Of a stretch of DNA of 64,000 nt, positions 1 to 9,196 are shown one piece after another. The stretch comes from Aestuariivivens marinum (lineage in GTDB: Bacteria > Bacteroidota > Bacteroidia > Flavobacteriales > Flavobacteriaceae). Within the stretch, counting starts at the first letter, position 1. The number at the start of each line of letters is the position of its first letter. The stretch lies in NCBI RefSeq assembly GCF_022662175.1, contig NZ_JAKMCR010000001.1, positions 1,488,001 through 1,552,000 on the forward strand, in the 5' to 3' direction. Position numbers and translations under genes: made by a program. Below the pieces are notes generated by a model, which saw nothing but the letters and a program-made list of their open reading frames with translations, ran no database searches and had not been told where the DNA came from.

Positions 1-143
1 TCTTTTTGTAACTTATGCTTTAACCGTTCAATTTTGGTCATATCATAGCTATCAGATATTTTTTTTCTTTCTGCCTCAGTCTGGGCATAAGAAATTATAT
101 TAGATAGAATAAGTAATAAAAAAAAGAATACTCTAATTGTCAT
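1..143 (-). CDS. Secreted protein, N-terminus only (cut by window edge)
   Basis: Read on the minus strand, an ATG at 143 opens a frame that runs off the window with no stop. The first 21 or so residues form a signal peptide (MTIRVFFF, a hydrophobic stretch, then SYAQ), followed by a charged segment with TEAERKK and DMTKIERLKHK. The product is therefore exported. It lies about 90 bp downstream of susD on the same strand and may be the enzyme or accessory protein of that SusCD locus. I do not recognise the family from 47 residues; an extracytoplasmic hydrolase or peptidase is only a guess. Confidence 0.6.
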   Translation of the reverse strand, partial: MTIRVFFFLLLILSNIISYAQTEAERKKISDSYDMTKIERLKHKLQK

Positions 144-231
144 TTCCAGATTTAGTGTAAAAGATAGAGATAATTAATTCAAATGATAAATGGTAAAAAA
201 CCATTTATCATTTGAATCCTATAATGAAAAT

Positions 232-1680
232 TTATTCATTATTAATGCTGTCATCAATATTTGGATTGGCATCAATCTCTTTTTCAGGTATTTTGAGCCA
301 CCATAATGGGCTGTCTGCAGGTACAGTAAGTACAACCCTGTGCACATCGTCCCTTACAATAGGTTTTTTGTATCTTTTTAAATCAAACCATTCAACACCA
401 TTTTCACCGTACAATTCTTTACGTCTTTCCAGTAAAATTTCATCTAATAAGGCTTGCCCTGTATTTGAAGACTTTACAGCATTAGGATCTCTGTCTTTTT
501 GTAATGCGTAGAGTAAATCATGTGCGGCACTTTCATTATTTAAATGGTATTGTGCTTCAGCATCTATAAGGACCATTTCAGATTTTCTCAGTATGGCAAA
601 ATCTTCTTCTAATGTAAATGAGAATTTCGTGGTAATGAATTCTCTGTAAGGAGTAGAAGAGCCATATAAGTCGAAAAATAAATTTCTTTCATCTGTATCA
701 GAGAAGGTATTCACAAAGTTTTTGTTAATATACGTGGCCTTATAAAAAGCAGGTGCTGAGATATGATCTGTAAAATTGGCAGGTGCACCATAGTAGTATG
801 TCGATTCTACTTGGTCTTGGTACATGGCCCAAATCCATTCTGGATCACTCATATCTAGAAATCCTGTTCCATAACTCGTTGATGGTACAGCAGCAGCGGC
901 ATCACCGCCATAAGCTTCTCTAGCTGAGGATGACGCTAAAGCCCAATCGTCTTGTGTTACTAATAAGACACGGGCTAAAATACCTTGGGCCACTGCTTTA
1001 TTGATATAGCTTTTCCCAAGTCTATTGGCAGATAAATCGGCAATAGCAGCTTTTAAATCTGAGATAATTAGGCTATAAACTTCACTTGTAGCACTTGTTG
1101 GATTACCTTCGGATTCCCCTGTTGCGGGCTCAGTATATATAGGTAATCTGGATATACTAGAGTTGGTAGTGTAGTTAGGAGTAAAATCTAATGCTAACTG
1201 AAAGTAATAAAACGCCCTAAGCGTTTTGCCTACTGCAATATATTCTTTTTTAGCAGCATCATCTAGCGTGGTACTATTGGTAACGCCTTGAATTAAGGTG
1301 TTGGCCTGATTAATAATTTCATAGCTAAAATCCCAATTAAAAACAGTACGCCTATAGTTTGGCTCTCTATTTTCATGACTATAATCGAATAGGTACCAGC
1401 TAGGTGCTTGAATTAAATCATTCCCTTTAATGGTCCTTGCAAAATAAATAGATTGAAGCCCAGCTGAATCAACTAGGTTATATTGACTTCTAAAATTCCT
1501 GAGAATACCAGTAATAAACGCTTCCACGGTAGAATTGTTGGAAAACACTACATCAGAAGTCACACCATCGGTGTTTTTTGGTTCATCTAAAAATTCTTTT
1601 GAGCAGCCCACTATTGTTAAAAAGGCAAACGATAAAAGAATGGTATATCTTTTTAAGTTAATAATTTTTTTCATTTTCAT
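232..1680 (-). CDS. SusD/RagB-family nutrient-binding outer-membrane lipoprotein
   Basis: 482 aa. It starts with a lipoprotein signal (LLSFAFLTIVGCSKEF, lipobox ending in the Cys near residue 26). The body has the SusD layout: N-terminal TPR-like helices (YEIINQANTLIQ, GKTLRAFYYFQLALDF), a variable middle, and the C-terminal block LLDEILLERRKELYGEG-like followed by WFDLKRY and a final IPEKEIDANPNI, typical of SusD. It sits on the cell surface as the lid of the SusC barrel and captures oligomeric nutrient. It begins 6 nt after the susC stop, so the pair is co-transcribed. The substrate cannot be read from the sequence. Confidence 0.93.
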   Translation of the reverse strand: MKMKKIINLKRYTILLSFAFLTIVGCSKEFLDEPKNTDGVTSDVVFSNNSTVEAFITGILRNFRSQYNLVDSAGLQSIYFARTIKGNDLIQAPSWYLFDYSHENREPNYRRTVFNWDFSYEIINQANTLIQGVTNSTTLDDAAKKEYIAVGKTLRAFYYFQLALDFTPNYTTNSSISRLPIYTEPATGESEGNPTSATSEVYSLIISDLKAAIADLSANRLGKSYINKAVAQGILARVLLVTQDDWALASSSAREAYGGDAAAAVPSTSYGTGFLDMSDPEWIWAMYQDQVESTYYYGAPANFTDHISAPAFYKATYINKNFVNTFSDTDERNLFFDLYGSSTPYREFITTKFSFTLEEDFAILRKSEMVLIDAEAQYHLNNESAAHDLLYALQKDRDPNAVKSSNTGQALLDEILLERRKELYGENGVEWFDLKRYKKPIVRDDVHRVVLTVPADSPLWWLKIPEKEIDANPNIDDSINNE

Positions 1681-1686
1681 AATTTT

Positions 1687-4600
1687 TTAAAATTCTACAA
1701 TCACACCTGAAGTAATGGTTTTAGATAAAGGCGATCTGTTATTTGTTAAACCATTAAAAGATTGCTCTGGATCTATACCTTTATGGGATTGCCATGTTAG
1801 CATATTATCGGCTTGTAAGAATAAGCGTAATCTGCTAACGCCAAATCTATTTAATGTTGATTCTGGAAAATTATATCCAAAGGTTAAACTTTTTAAGCGC
1901 ACATAATCGTTATCGACTAGGAAACGACTAGACCTTCCAGCATGATCATTATTGCTGGCTAGTAGTAATGGTACATCTGTAATGTCTCCAGGGTTTTGCC
2001 ATCTGTTAAAGTTATCTGGATGAATTGGGTTTCCAGGATTTTCAAACTGATTCATCAAACCAGAGTAATCGGTGTCCAATAACTGCGCTCCAAAACTAAA
2101 ATTGGCTAGAATGTTCAAATCAAATTGTTTATACCTTAAGTAAGTAGTTAACCCCCCAAAAACATCTGGAATAGAACTTCCTTGTTGGTATCTCGTTGCT
2201 TCGTTATAGTTTTTGGTCGTAACCTTGTCAATAACATTACCTTCGGCATCTTCTATATCCAAAAACCACATGCCTCTACCGTCGGCAGGATCAACTCCAG
2301 CCCAATCACGAATGTAGAAATCGTAAATGGAGTTACCAACTTTCCATAATTTGGAACCGTTAATAAACTCATCTTGAGTAAGTTCAGTAATCTCATTTTC
2401 AATAAGGGAAAAGTTAAGTCCGGCAGTCCAAGTAAAATCATCAGTATTTAAAATATTTGACTTTAAAGACGCTTCCCAGCCAAAGTTCTTAATAGATCCA
2501 ACATTAGTAGTAATTTCACTTACACCTGTAGAAGAAGGCAATGGTTTATCATATATTAAATCTATCGATTCTTTGTTAAAATATTCAACAGTTCCAGATA
2601 GAGCACCATTAAATAATTCGAAATCTAATCCAACATTTGTTGATGCTGTTTTTTCCCAAGTAATAAATGGATCGGCTACCCCAGATAATAGTACACCTGT
2701 ATTACCTTCATTATTCCAGCCAAGGTTAAACCCAGATTGGTAAGGGAAATAAACTTGATTGCCCAAAGCATCTAGTACTTGATTGTTTCCTAACTCACCA
2801 TAAGAACCTTTAAGTTTTAAATACGTTAAGATATTGCTATTATTTAAGAACGACTCTCCTGAAACGACCCAACTGGCACCAGCTGCAAAAAAGTTACCCC
2901 ATCTCACATCTGAACCAAATCTTGAAGAACCATCCCTACGACCCGAGAATTCAGCATAATATTTTTTGTTATAGTTATAGGATACTCTGGCTAAATAACT
3001 ATTTAGGCGTTCGGCATTTAGGTTACCTCCAACATCTTCAGGAACAGTTCTTCCGTCTAAAACTTCAACTCCAGCTAGATACCCAGTTCCTTGCGCATTT
3101 AAGTAATCGTAATTAAATGTATAGGCTTCTGTTATTAAATCGAGACCAAGGTTGTGATTTCCAAAATCTTTATTGTAATTAAGGCTTTGAATAGCATTTA
3201 CAGTAGTAGTGATATCTCTTTGTTGAGAAATTCTACCCCCAATACCTGCAGCAAAACCAACGAGGTCATCATTGAAACTAAACAAATCGAACAAGTATTG
3301 TTCGTAACTAAAGTTAGTTTTAAAAGTCAAACCTTCAAATAATTTAACTTCCGCATAGGCATTCCCAAGAAAATTACTTCTTTTTCTTTTTTCTTCACCT
3401 AACATAATTGTGGCTAGAACATTTTCTCCACCAAAAGTAGACCTTACGCTATTTACGGGTTGCCCTACTATATAGCCATCACCTATATCATAAATTAAAT
3501 TGCCTCCGGAATCTCTTATTAAGGCACCGTTAGCATCCCTAACATAAATTGGATAAATTCCAGCTACACCATAAATATATGAGATAACTTGTTGTACACT
3601 TCCACTGGTTTGATCTGGATTACCTGAATTAGATCTTGAAAAACTAGTTCTTAAACCAGCCTTTAGCCAATTAGTAACTTGTGATTCTAAGTTTAATCGG
3701 GCAGAAACCCTTTCAAAATTTGATCTAATTACAGGACCTTGATCTTTTAAGTAGTCAATTGACATGAAATAAGTTGACTTGTCATCACCACCAGAAAGGC
3801 TTACATTATGGTTAACGCGCAAGGCATCATCGTTTAATAAAACATCTTCCCAGTCTGTTTCCCATAATAAGTTTGCTCCAGCTACCAAATTACCATTAAC
3901 ATCAATAGGGTTAGAAACACTATATGGATTATAACCAACGTAATCAATTAATTGATTGGTTGCATTTTGGGCTGCATCAGTAGGGGACTGATTATTTACA
4001 TATTGATTGGTATTTTTCAACGCTTCCCAATTCAATTTTAAATAATCTTCTGATTTAACCAAATCGTGCAAGCCTATAGTAGGATTAGATATACCAATTT
4101 GTGACCTAAAGGTTAATTTAGGAGCAGTATTCTTTGTCCCCTTTTTAGTGGTAATTAAAATAACACCGTTAGCACCTCTAGAACCATATAAAGCAGTAGA
4201 AGATGCATCTTTTAAGACCGATATAGATTCTATTTGATCTTGACTTATGGTATTTAGGTTACCATTAAAAGGAGCACCATCGACTACAATCAAAGGGTCT
4301 TGAGAGGCATTTAAACTACCAAAACCTCTTATTCTTATTTCTGGATTATTTCCAGGTTGCCCTCCTTGTGTCAATAAATTAACACCTGGAACGGCTCCTT
4401 GAATTGCCCTTAGAGGAGAGGTAACTTGTTGGGTTTCAATAACGGCATCAGAGATTACACCCACAGAACCAACAATAGATTGTTTTGTTTGTGTACCATA
4501 AGCAACCACTACCACCTCATCAAGAGCCGATACATCCTCTTGCATGGTTACATTGATTGTATTGGAAGCTCCAACGGTTACTTCTTGATTTGTATACCCA

Positions 4601-4827
4601 ACAAAGCTAAATACAAGCACTTGACCTGCGCTAGCAGTAATTGAATACTTACCATCAAAATCTGTTGATACTCCTGTTGAAGTTCCTTTCAATAAGACAG
4701 TAGTTCCTGGCAAAGGGAGTCCACTTTCATCGGAGACTACACCGGTTATTGTCTTTTCCTGTGCAAATGTAAATTGCACCACAAACGCTAGGAATAGCGT
4801 TAACATTCCACTCAATTTTCTTTTCAT
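1687..4827 (-). CDS. SusC/RagA-family TonB-linked outer-membrane transporter
   Basis: 1046 aa from the start chosen here. Order: signal peptide (MKRKLSGM to FTFAQ), a carboxypeptidase-regulatory-like beta domain (about 24-110, TITGVVSDESGLPLPG, TSTDFDGKYSI), a TonB-box-like EVVVVAYG, a plug domain (about 118-230, with DPLIVVDGAPF and TALYGSRGANGVILITTKKG), then a beta-barrel ending in aromatic Phe. A longer reading starting at 4857 is possible, but it would place the start inside the promoter (4855-4885), and the paralogue at 9197-12397 starts at the equivalent MKTKFSG. The partner SusD follows directly. It imports a large nutrient across the outer membrane using TonB energy. Confidence 0.95.
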   Translation of the reverse strand: MKRKLSGMLTLFLAFVVQFTFAQEKTITGVVSDESGLPLPGTTVLLKGTSTGVSTDFDGKYSITASAGQVLVFSFVGYTNQEVTVGASNTINVTMQEDVSALDEVVVVAYGTQTKQSIVGSVGVISDAVIETQQVTSPLRAIQGAVPGVNLLTQGGQPGNNPEIRIRGFGSLNASQDPLIVVDGAPFNGNLNTISQDQIESISVLKDASSTALYGSRGANGVILITTKKGTKNTAPKLTFRSQIGISNPTIGLHDLVKSEDYLKLNWEALKNTNQYVNNQSPTDAAQNATNQLIDYVGYNPYSVSNPIDVNGNLVAGANLLWETDWEDVLLNDDALRVNHNVSLSGGDDKSTYFMSIDYLKDQGPVIRSNFERVSARLNLESQVTNWLKAGLRTSFSRSNSGNPDQTSGSVQQVISYIYGVAGIYPIYVRDANGALIRDSGGNLIYDIGDGYIVGQPVNSVRSTFGGENVLATIMLGEEKRKRSNFLGNAYAEVKLFEGLTFKTNFSYEQYLFDLFSFNDDLVGFAAGIGGRISQQRDITTTVNAIQSLNYNKDFGNHNLGLDLITEAYTFNYDYLNAQGTGYLAGVEVLDGRTVPEDVGGNLNAERLNSYLARVSYNYNKKYYAEFSGRRDGSSRFGSDVRWGNFFAAGASWVVSGESFLNNSNILTYLKLKGSYGELGNNQVLDALGNQVYFPYQSGFNLGWNNEGNTGVLLSGVADPFITWEKTASTNVGLDFELFNGALSGTVEYFNKESIDLIYDKPLPSSTGVSEITTNVGSIKNFGWEASLKSNILNTDDFTWTAGLNFSLIENEITELTQDEFINGSKLWKVGNSIYDFYIRDWAGVDPADGRGMWFLDIEDAEGNVIDKVTTKNYNEATRYQQGSSIPDVFGGLTTYLRYKQFDLNILANFSFGAQLLDTDYSGLMNQFENPGNPIHPDNFNRWQNPGDITDVPLLLASNNDHAGRSSRFLVDNDYVRLKSLTFGYNFPESTLNRFGVSRLRLFLQADNMLTWQSHKGIDPEQSFNGLTNNRSPLSKTITSGVIVEF

Positions 4828-4885
4828 GTTATAATTATTAGAATTAGTCAAGTTCAAAAATCATGATAAATTTTTTAAAAAACAA
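4828..4885 (-). promoter_or_regulatory. Promoter and short leader of susC (copy 1)
   Basis: On the minus strand there is TTG (4883-4885), a 20-nt spacer, then GATTTTTG (4855-4862), close to the Bacteroidota consensus TAnnTTTG. The following leader contains TTGACTAATTC and AATAATTA. The same arrangement, with the same spacing, precedes the other susC gene, so the two loci appear to share promoter and leader. This also argues for the start codon at 4827. Confidence 0.6.
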
Positions 4886-5018
4886 AGAAAGATAACTGAA
4901 AAGTATGTTTTGGTTAAATAATTAACATTTTAAGATTAAACTATTTTTAAATTGTTTAGATTTTTAATTGTTAATGTAGATGAAGGTCTATTTTCTTAAC
5001 TTTTTTTAGGATTACCTT

Positions 5019-6470
5019 TTAATGGCAATTTCCTATATTAAATTCTAATTCAATAGGATTTTGAGGTGTTAAGTCTTTATTATTGAAAGCAGGATATTCT
5101 TTGCTATACTTAAAAACTCTAAATACAGCATTATCTAGTGCCATGTCTCCCTGTGATAAAATACCTGAACCAGAGTCTGGGTTTATGTACTCCCATATTA
5201 CATTTTTATTTTCATCAATTTCAAAAAAGCGTCCTTTGGTGCCTTCACAAATCAATGTGTTTCCATTTGGTAGTCTTTGTGCACTTGAAATTATTTCTGA
5301 AAAAAACATATCAGCTTTATATTCCCATTCGGCTACTTGAGGAGCAAAAGCTTCACCAGGGTTAATAATGTAATCTCCAGTACTTGTTTTTGGAGGGGAA
5401 ATTATGTTTACAGTTGAAAAGTCTCCAATACGTTCAAGGCCATTATTGAATATAAGAATTTTGCCTCCGTCCGGGTAGGAATCTGGAATCCAATGTGGGT
5501 AATGCTGTCCCCATAAGGTTCTGTCCTCTTCTGAACCAAGGTTATATGATATTGGGTTCCCCCAGCGATACAAAATATCTCCGCCTTTATTTTTGTTTCC
5601 ACCAGCATGTGATGCAGCTTGTTCGGTTGTGGTAGAATGGTCGATAATGAATATTTCACTGGTTCCTTGAAAACTAATAATTATTTCATCTAAAGTTGAA
5701 TTATATTGTATGGAGTTAGCGTGTAACCAATCTGCTTTATCTGCCGATCTACCCACAAAGTTTATGTTCAATAATTGAGGATTGTCTTCAATAACTCCAT
5801 AATTATCCTTGGTCATGTCAAAATCCTGAATGAGATGGTCCCATATATTCCATTCCCAAACAATATTTATTTGGTCATTACCAATCATTTCCACTTCAAC
5901 AATTTGTTCGTTATATAATTCACCATCAATCATTGTATCTGGGTCTCTACCCGCAGAAATGGCTTCATCATAAGTTTTTCTGGTTGCAATTAATAAAAGT
6001 AAATTGCCATTAGGTAAGGGAATGGCATCATGATGGTGACTAAATTGTTCCGATGAATAAATGTAACTCCAAATTAAGTTTCCATCCCAATCGAATAGCT
6101 CTATCACACCACCAATACCACCAATTTTAATATTTTGATTTAAAATTTCTCCAGCTCTCAGCAAATTTCCATTTTCTAATAGATTCACCGATTTACCAGA
6201 TTTATATTCACTAGACCATTTATTTATTACTTCTCCACAATTGTTTATAAGATATGTTTCTGTAGACTTAGAGGGCGTAAATAAAGAAAATCCATCAAAA
6301 ACACCTTTTTTATTCAACAAAACACCTAATGAATTTTCTTTAGGAATTTCAATATCGACAACAGGTGGTTCTAGATCGGGATTGTCTATGATTGTATTGT
6401 TTTCGCTACTGCAAGAAAGTAGAATAATTGCAGAAACAATGATTATAATAGTATTTTTCTTTGTTAACAT
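5019..6470 (-). CDS. Aryl-sulfate sulfotransferase-like surface lipoprotein
   Basis: 483 aa from ATG at 6470. The frame is open further upstream, but that stretch contains the terminator of the preceding gene, so the internal start MLTKKNT is preferred. Signal with lipobox LLSCSSEN. The body is a repeated-blade (propeller) protein of the arylsulfotransferase (ASST) type: LLENGNLLRAGE, WDGNLIWSY, FSHHHDAIPLPNGNLLLL, DWLHANSIQYN, GQHYPHWIPD and AQRLPNGNTLICEGTKGRFFEID. Histidines in the SHHHD, WLHAN and GQHYPHW segments fit the His-rich active site of this family, which moves sulfate from one phenol to another. It lies between two SusCD systems; its acceptor and donor are unknown. It could also be a non-catalytic relative. 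Confidence 0.75.
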   Translation of the reverse strand: MLTKKNTIIIIVSAIILLSCSSENNTIIDNPDLEPPVVDIEIPKENSLGVLLNKKGVFDGFSLFTPSKSTETYLINNCGEVINKWSSEYKSGKSVNLLENGNLLRAGEILNQNIKIGGIGGVIELFDWDGNLIWSYIYSSEQFSHHHDAIPLPNGNLLLLIATRKTYDEAISAGRDPDTMIDGELYNEQIVEVEMIGNDQINIVWEWNIWDHLIQDFDMTKDNYGVIEDNPQLLNINFVGRSADKADWLHANSIQYNSTLDEIIISFQGTSEIFIIDHSTTTEQAASHAGGNKNKGGDILYRWGNPISYNLGSEEDRTLWGQHYPHWIPDSYPDGGKILIFNNGLERIGDFSTVNIISPPKTSTGDYIINPGEAFAPQVAEWEYKADMFFSEIISSAQRLPNGNTLICEGTKGRFFEIDENKNVIWEYINPDSGSGILSQGDMALDNAVFRVFKYSKEYPAFNNKDLTPQNPIELEFNIGNCH

Positions 6471-6489
6471 TGCAATGTTTTGTAATATC

Positions 6490-6521
6490 AAAAAGCCACC
6501 CAAATATTGGATGGCTTTTGA
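6490..6521 (-). terminator. Intrinsic terminator after the PF12888-type lipoprotein gene
   Basis: On the minus strand AAAAGCCATCC pairs with GGGTGGCTTTT around a short loop, followed by a T-run. One position is a U-G pair in minus-strand RNA but a mismatch in plus-strand RNA, so the hairpin works better for minus transcription. It separates the four-gene SusCD operon from the sulfotransferase-like gene. Confidence 0.75.
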
Positions 6522-6539
6522 GTTTAACAAATCTAATAA

Positions 6540-7034
6540 TTAAGGTTCATCTTCTAAATGACCTGTTCTCTTGTAGCCATAATATTCCCAAATTTGACCG
6601 GGAATATCTGAAAATTCGGCTTTAAAATAGATGCTGTCTACAACCGTTCCACTAGGTGCTGTTGCACCATTCTTTATAATTACGCCTTCTGTAATATTTA
6701 CTGTAACATCGTAATATATCTCTTCTAAGTTGTTTCCACCAAATGTCTTGGCTTGAAGGTTTACCGGAACTTTGGCCTTTAACCCCCAACCATGCTCTAG
6801 GTCGTCTAACCACATCACAGTAGGACTGTTAGCAGCAGTATTATAAGTACTAATTATATTATGATCCCAGTGACTACCATCTCTTTCAATTTCAACAACC
6901 CAATCTCCTGCAACTTCAACAAGTGCAGTTTCTCCTGGATCCAATTCCCCTCCTTCATCACAAGATACAACTAATGCACATGTGAATAAAATTAAAACTA
7001 GAGAATTAACTATATTATATTTAAATTTCTTCAT
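6540..7034 (-). CDS. Small lipoprotein of the PF12888 'putative lipid-binding' type
   Basis: 164 aa. Lipoprotein signal with lipobox VVSCDEGG at about residues 22-29, then GGELDPGETALVEVAGDWVVEIER, the usual opening of this Bacteroidota family, and a beta-rich body with NITEGVIIKNGATAPSGTVVDSIYFKAEF. Such proteins are found as the last gene of SusC/SusD-2 operons. It follows the Ig-like lipoprotein gene by 21 nt and is followed by a terminator, so it is the distal gene of that operon. The precise role is not known; surface location is inferred from the company it keeps. Confidence 0.75.
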   Translation of the reverse strand: MKKFKYNIVNSLVLILFTCALVVSCDEGGELDPGETALVEVAGDWVVEIERDGSHWDHNIISTYNTAANSPTVMWLDDLEHGWGLKAKVPVNLQAKTFGGNNLEEIYYDVTVNITEGVIIKNGATAPSGTVVDSIYFKAEFSDIPGQIWEYYGYKRTGHLEDEP

Positions 7035-7055
7035 GTCTATATTAATATTGTTAAG

Positions 7056-7727
7056 TTAATCAGTAATTTTTGTGAATGTAACATCAAATCCAAATGGAGC
7101 ATAATTGTCTAATTGTCCAAACCATTTCATAACTGTTGTTGAACCACTAGTATCTGCTGATCCATTTTGTATTGATACAGGTCCAAAACCTCCCATTCCA
7201 AGTTGCACATGAGTTACTACGCCATTAGTTACAGCTATAACTCCGGGGAATGAATATGCTGGGCCATATCCAAGACCTTGATGATAATAACCAGCAAGCA
7301 TATCAGATATATTATAATCACCATCATTTCTGGTAGAAACTAAAACCAATCCACCAAAACCTCTGTTATCACGAATACCGTTATAGATTCCTGCTATGTC
7401 GTCACCAGTTTCATATACATAAACCGTACGAACTGCTGCAGCTTCAAAACCATCTTCATTGAAAGCTGAATAGCTAATCGTATAAATTCCGGGTGTATTG
7501 GTGTCTAAATTTGAATTAGTTGAAAACTCTATAGGTGAACCCCCTACCGTGGCGTTGGCACCAGGATCATTGAAAGGAGTTCCAGCTACATGAAAAATAG
7601 TAGCGTCACCATTGATTGTTAGTTCAGGAAATACGGTAACTCTCGAAACGTTTCCTGTAGATTCTGTATCGCAGCCAATAAAAACACTGGTAACGATGGT
7701 CATTAATAAAATTATTGCTTTTTTCAT
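7056..7727 (-). CDS. Ig-like-domain lipoprotein (DUF5011/DUF5012 type)
   Basis: 223 aa. Lipoprotein signal (TSVFIGCDTES). Residues about 30-105 form an immunoglobulin-like repeat (GTPFNDPGANATVGG, NTPGIYTISYSAFNEDGFEAAAVRTVYV) as in DUF5011-type domains. The C-terminal half (GDDIAGIYNGIRDN to FGFDVTFTKI) is the family-specific part. It lies 13 nt from the SusD-like gene and 21 nt from the next lipoprotein, in one operon. It is probably a surface accessory of the SusCD complex that helps bind the cargo; no catalytic motif is visible. Confidence 0.7.
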   Translation of the reverse strand: MKKAIILLMTIVTSVFIGCDTESTGNVSRVTVFPELTINGDATIFHVAGTPFNDPGANATVGGSPIEFSTNSNLDTNTPGIYTISYSAFNEDGFEAAAVRTVYVYETGDDIAGIYNGIRDNRGFGGLVLVSTRNDGDYNISDMLAGYYHQGLGYGPAYSFPGVIAVTNGVVTHVQLGMGGFGPVSIQNGSADTSGSTTVMKWFGQLDNYAPFGFDVTFTKITD

Positions 7728-7740
7728 AATCTTAAATTTT

Positions 7741-9186
7741 TTATTGATTCCACCAAATCGGTGTTTTTATGTCTAATAAAGTAGGAGCATTTCCATTTCT
7801 TTGAAGTTCTGTATTTGGATATTCAATTCGTTGGGGAAATACACCACCAGTTGAACCTTCTAATGAGTAAGCAAATTCACCAGGAATATAGCCAGCATCA
7901 CTTTGTGCAACATTTGAAGTTTTAGGGTAACCAGTTCTTAACCACTCAAAATAGGACTCAAAACCGTTTCCAGGGAAGCTGGCAGCCCATTTTTGTACAA
8001 TGATAGCCTCTAATTGTTCTGCTGTGGTTCCCCCTGAAGGGTACTCATATACACCACTGGCAGCCACATGTGCTGAACCATCAAGACTCCACTTACTAAA
8101 GTTTTCAATAACGGCTGCATCGTATAAAGCTTTAGCGCCTGTACCATTGTTGTATCTTAACGCTGCTTCTGCTTGAAGAAATAAACTTTCTTCATGGCTT
8201 ATAAAGTATAAGGGTGTTGTGGCACTTAAATTAACAACCGATATAGAAGCTGGAGCAACATCAGTATTGTTGAAGTCGCCTTGATCTAAAGGGTTTCCTG
8301 GGCCGTAATATTTAGATAGACGTGCATCACTGTTACTTTCAAAAAATGAATACATGGTGGTGCTTGCTCTAAGGTTTGTTTGCACATTTAATTGTCTTCT
8401 GTCCGACTCATACAAAGGATTACTTTGATTGGCCTGATCTTTAAATTGTGTTATAGCCGCATCTTCATCCAAAAACTGTGCATTTGAACTGAGCATACTT
8501 GAAATCCCAGATTGTGCAACACTTGGTCTTGCTTCAGTTTGTCTCATAAAGATTTTTAATTTCATAGTATTGGCAAATTTAACCCATGCGCTCATATCGC
8601 CTCCAAAAACCAAATCGTCAATTCCCGGTGCATTACCCTGTGAAGCCGATAAATTTTTTCCAAGGGCTTCATCTAAGTCTGCAATCATTTGATCATATAC
8701 AGAATCGCCAGGGTCAAATACCGGTTGGAAAATTTCAGGGTCATTTGCCTCGCTATAGGGAATGTCACCATAAAAATCTGTTAATAATTGCGATGCGCAA
8801 GTTTCCATTACCGTTGCAATTAAAAAATAATTCCAATTCTCTTGGTTCTCAGCATTTCTTTTTACATTTCTAATGTCTAAAAGAGCATCATACATATCTA
8901 ACCAAGCACCTGTTTGAATAGTACTTGTTGTATTCAAATCATAACTATCAATAACTCGGTATTGATTAGCAGCATTACTCTGTGTCCAATGTTGGGACCA
9001 AAATCCACCTATTATGGCATAGGTAGCTCCTTGTGCAGCTGCAATACCTGTAATACCTGTAGGTAAGTTAACCGATAACGCTAATTGATCTGGTGATAAG
9101 AAATCAGGGTCTCGGTTAATATCTAATTGATCGTCACACGAGAAGATCAATGTAAATCCGATTAATAATACTATTATTTTTTTCAT
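7741..9186 (-). CDS. SusD-like (SusD_2 type) outer-membrane lipoprotein
   Basis: 481 aa. Signal with lipobox LIFSCDDQ, then LDINRDPDFLSPDQ, typical of the SusD_2 group (PF12771) and different from the SusD at 232-1680. Helical segments WLDMYDALLDIRNVKR and FANTMKLKIFMRQTEA follow, then LQAEAALRYN and a C-terminal FPQRIEYPNTELQRNGN with PIWWNQ at the end. It starts 10 nt after the susC stop. It acts with that SusC as a surface binding protein. Members of this group often go with protein or peptide uptake rather than glycans, but the cargo here is not known. Confidence 0.88.
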   Translation of the reverse strand: MKKIIVLLIGFTLIFSCDDQLDINRDPDFLSPDQLALSVNLPTGITGIAAAQGATYAIIGGFWSQHWTQSNAANQYRVIDSYDLNTTSTIQTGAWLDMYDALLDIRNVKRNAENQENWNYFLIATVMETCASQLLTDFYGDIPYSEANDPEIFQPVFDPGDSVYDQMIADLDEALGKNLSASQGNAPGIDDLVFGGDMSAWVKFANTMKLKIFMRQTEARPSVAQSGISSMLSSNAQFLDEDAAITQFKDQANQSNPLYESDRRQLNVQTNLRASTTMYSFFESNSDARLSKYYGPGNPLDQGDFNNTDVAPASISVVNLSATTPLYFISHEESLFLQAEAALRYNNGTGAKALYDAAVIENFSKWSLDGSAHVAASGVYEYPSGGTTAEQLEAIIVQKWAASFPGNGFESYFEWLRTGYPKTSNVAQSDAGYIPGEFAYSLEGSTGGVFPQRIEYPNTELQRNGNAPTLLDIKTPIWWNQ

Positions 9187-9196
9187 AATCTATTTT

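Noticed and set aside
4828-4857. Longer N-terminus for the first SusC (start at 4857)
   Set aside because: It would begin within the promoter motif and before the conserved leader; the paralogue begins at the equivalent internal Met.
6471-6530. Longer N-terminus for the sulfotransferase-like protein
   Set aside because: The extra codons read through the terminator of the upstream gene and would put a non-signal stretch before the lipoprotein signal.
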